DNA from: Atrina japonica
Lineage: Eukaryota > Mollusca > Bivalvia > Pterioida > Pinnidae
DNA: 64,000 nt
Reading direction: 5' to 3'
Assembly: GCA_030159075.1 (NCBI GenBank)
Contig: BROG01000043.1
Location: forward strand, 1,188,001-1,252,000
Shown here: in pieces, positions 62,966-64,000 of the stretch
Layout of the letters: each line of letters begins with the position of its first letter
Position numbering within the stretch: position 1 is the first letter of the stretch
Position numbers and translations under genes: made by a program
The notes under the pieces: model-generated
What the model saw: the letters and a program-made list of their open reading frames with translations, nothing else
The model's database searches: none
Told to the model about the DNA's origin: nothing

Positions 62966-63056
62966 TTTAACTCCTTCAACCCTAATACATATTTGGACTG
63001 GCCTAAGTCATTGATTTACATAAGAGTCCATTGTTTTTCAGGGATTGATAGTTTAA
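62966..63056. mobile_element. MITE-like family A copy (COQ7 intron)
   Basis: A copy of the ~90 bp element: left end TTTAACTCCTTCAACCCTAA, core ATTTGGACTGGCCTAAGTCA, right end TTTTTCAGGGATTGATAGTT. Confidence 0.8.
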
Positions 63057-63264
63057 AGACTTTACTATATGGTAGTTACTAGTGGCATCGTCGGCTGTCT
63101 CTTCTTAATGATAGCCCCATGTACATGTACTTTGGATGTGGAAATTTCTCAGACTATCTGAGAGTATTAGTTTTCCATGGGTTGAATATTAAACAATTGA
63201 TAAATACTATCTTAAGGTCTTTTGTTTATACCATTCTTCTTCACCCACATTCACATACATGTAC

Positions 63265-63444
63265 AGTGAAACGTGTCATGAGACCACTCCATCTACCACT
63301 CAAATGTGGTATCACAAGAAGGTGGTTTCTCAAAAGAGGTTTTATGTAAAGGATTATTTAACCTACTTGTTTTCAAACTGAGGTCTAAAAAAAAAACAGG
63401 TATTTTTTTATGACAGTGGCCTTTCAAGACATGTTCCACTGTAC
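63265..63444. mobile_element. Family D element copy (COQ7 intron)
   Basis: It starts ACAGTGAAACGTGTCATGAG and ends AAGACATGTTCCACTGT, a diverged inverted repeat, with the family's internal AAGGATTATTTAACCTA. It lies about 70 bp before the last visible COQ7 exon. Confidence 0.7.
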
Positions 63445-63517
63445 TGTAACATATTCCTGACTGTAAATATCTTTATCAATTTATGTAAATGTATAACTGA
63501 TTATTCTATATTGACAG

Positions 63518-63602
63518 GGGCTGGAACAGCTTTGATAGGAAAAGAGGCTGCCATGGCTTGTACAGTCGCTGTTGAGTCTGTAATTGGTGACCATTACAAC
63601 AG
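63518..63602 (+). CDS. COQ7: COQ7 exon: [10 protein letters not shown] segment with third metal ligand; gene continues past the window
   Basis: This 85-nt exon follows an ATTGACAG acceptor and completes codon 101 (phase 1). It encodes [19 protein letters not shown] and then SVIGDHYN, and ends in phase 2 at AG|GTAAAT (63603). Glu120 of the AVE motif corresponds to the bridging carboxylate ligand of the family. Still missing for a full-length protein of about 190-217 residues are the helix after HHYNN and the C-terminal EExxH motif with the last two ligands, so at least one more exon must lie to the right. The intron behind it carries a TA microsatellite about 120 bp downstream. Confidence 0.95.
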
Positions 63603-63719
63603 GTAAATTGAAGTAAAACCAACCCTGATAAATAATCAGGGGGAACAAAAAAAAAAGCCAACAAAATATGTAAACTCTAAAAAAAAACATGGATGTAAAA
63701 AAAAACTAATTCTAGGGGC

Positions 63720-63720
<1 letters not shown>

Positions 63721-63792
<72 letters not shown>
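63721..63792. repeat. (TA)n microsatellite
   Basis: An uninterrupted TA tract of about 72 bp in the last visible COQ7 intron. Confidence 0.97.
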
Positions 63793-63795
<3 letters not shown>

Positions 63796-64000
63796 GGTAC
63801 CTAGCCTTTGTATAAATATTATGGCAAGTGTTTTTTCAGCAATAAAAAGGGAAAGTATTGAAACTTGGAAATAATCAGTATCTGGTGTCAAACATTGTTA
63901 AAGAGTATCTTGGTTTGTAACTTTAATTTTATTTTTTTTGAAAAATCCTTTTGTCTGAAAAATTGGGGTTATTTTCTTTTTTAAGTTTAACAGCAAATTA

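Overview
The window is AT-rich animal nuclear DNA (about one third GC by eye) with multi-kilobase introns, tRNA-derived SINEs, MITE-like elements and an extreme load of minisatellites. Together with the very frequent palindrome TACATGTA, this suggests a lophotrochozoan, most likely a bivalve mollusc. The species is not identified, and the assignment is inference.

Only one gene can be named. COQ7, the mitochondrial 5-demethoxyubiquinone hydroxylase, lies on the + strand near the right end. Three coding exons are visible (58669-58891, 60830-60944, 63518-63602). Its last exon or exons lie beyond the window. A non-coding first exon is possible near 55.7-55.83 kb, inside a 1 kb stretch that keeps its CpGs and may be a divergent promoter. 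A second, unidentified gene probably begins on the - strand at 43.66-43.92 kb. It has a GCCGCC-ATG start, 57 codons ending at a GT donor, a CpG-retaining upstream flank and a psi-K-x-E-x-x-S-P motif. Its further exons would lie to the left, but none is recognisable there, so 0-43 kb may be intron or intergenic DNA.

The rest is repeats. There are about 15 tandem arrays with units of 15-66 bp, at 2.8, 8.9, 14.3, 15.1, 22.9, 33.4, 36.7, 40.7, 43.0, 46.3, 48.5, 60.9 and 62.3 kb and some smaller ones. There are also long TA microsatellites. Dispersed families are: a ~90 bp element with inverted TTAACTCAT...-type ends (family A, about 10 copies); a ~300-350 bp element ending GGGGCATTAGCTGTG/CACAGCTAATGCCCC (family B, 3 copies); a ~318 bp element (family C); a TCTCAAGACAGGTTC hairpin-like family (D, 6 copies); a family of TATAAAGGCC type (E, 3 copies); a ~260 bp family (F, 3 copies); a TATGYCCC family (G, 2 copies); and two SINE families, three members of which keep target-site duplications. 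The large open frames over the arrays are by-products of repeated units and are not annotated as genes.

The most unusual item is in COQ7 intron 60945-63517. The last ~50 bases of the preceding exon, with its 5' splice site, have been tandemly copied about 16 times. This puts a run of donor sites identical or nearly identical to the real one directly behind it, and four copies have mutated to AG|GTAAGT.
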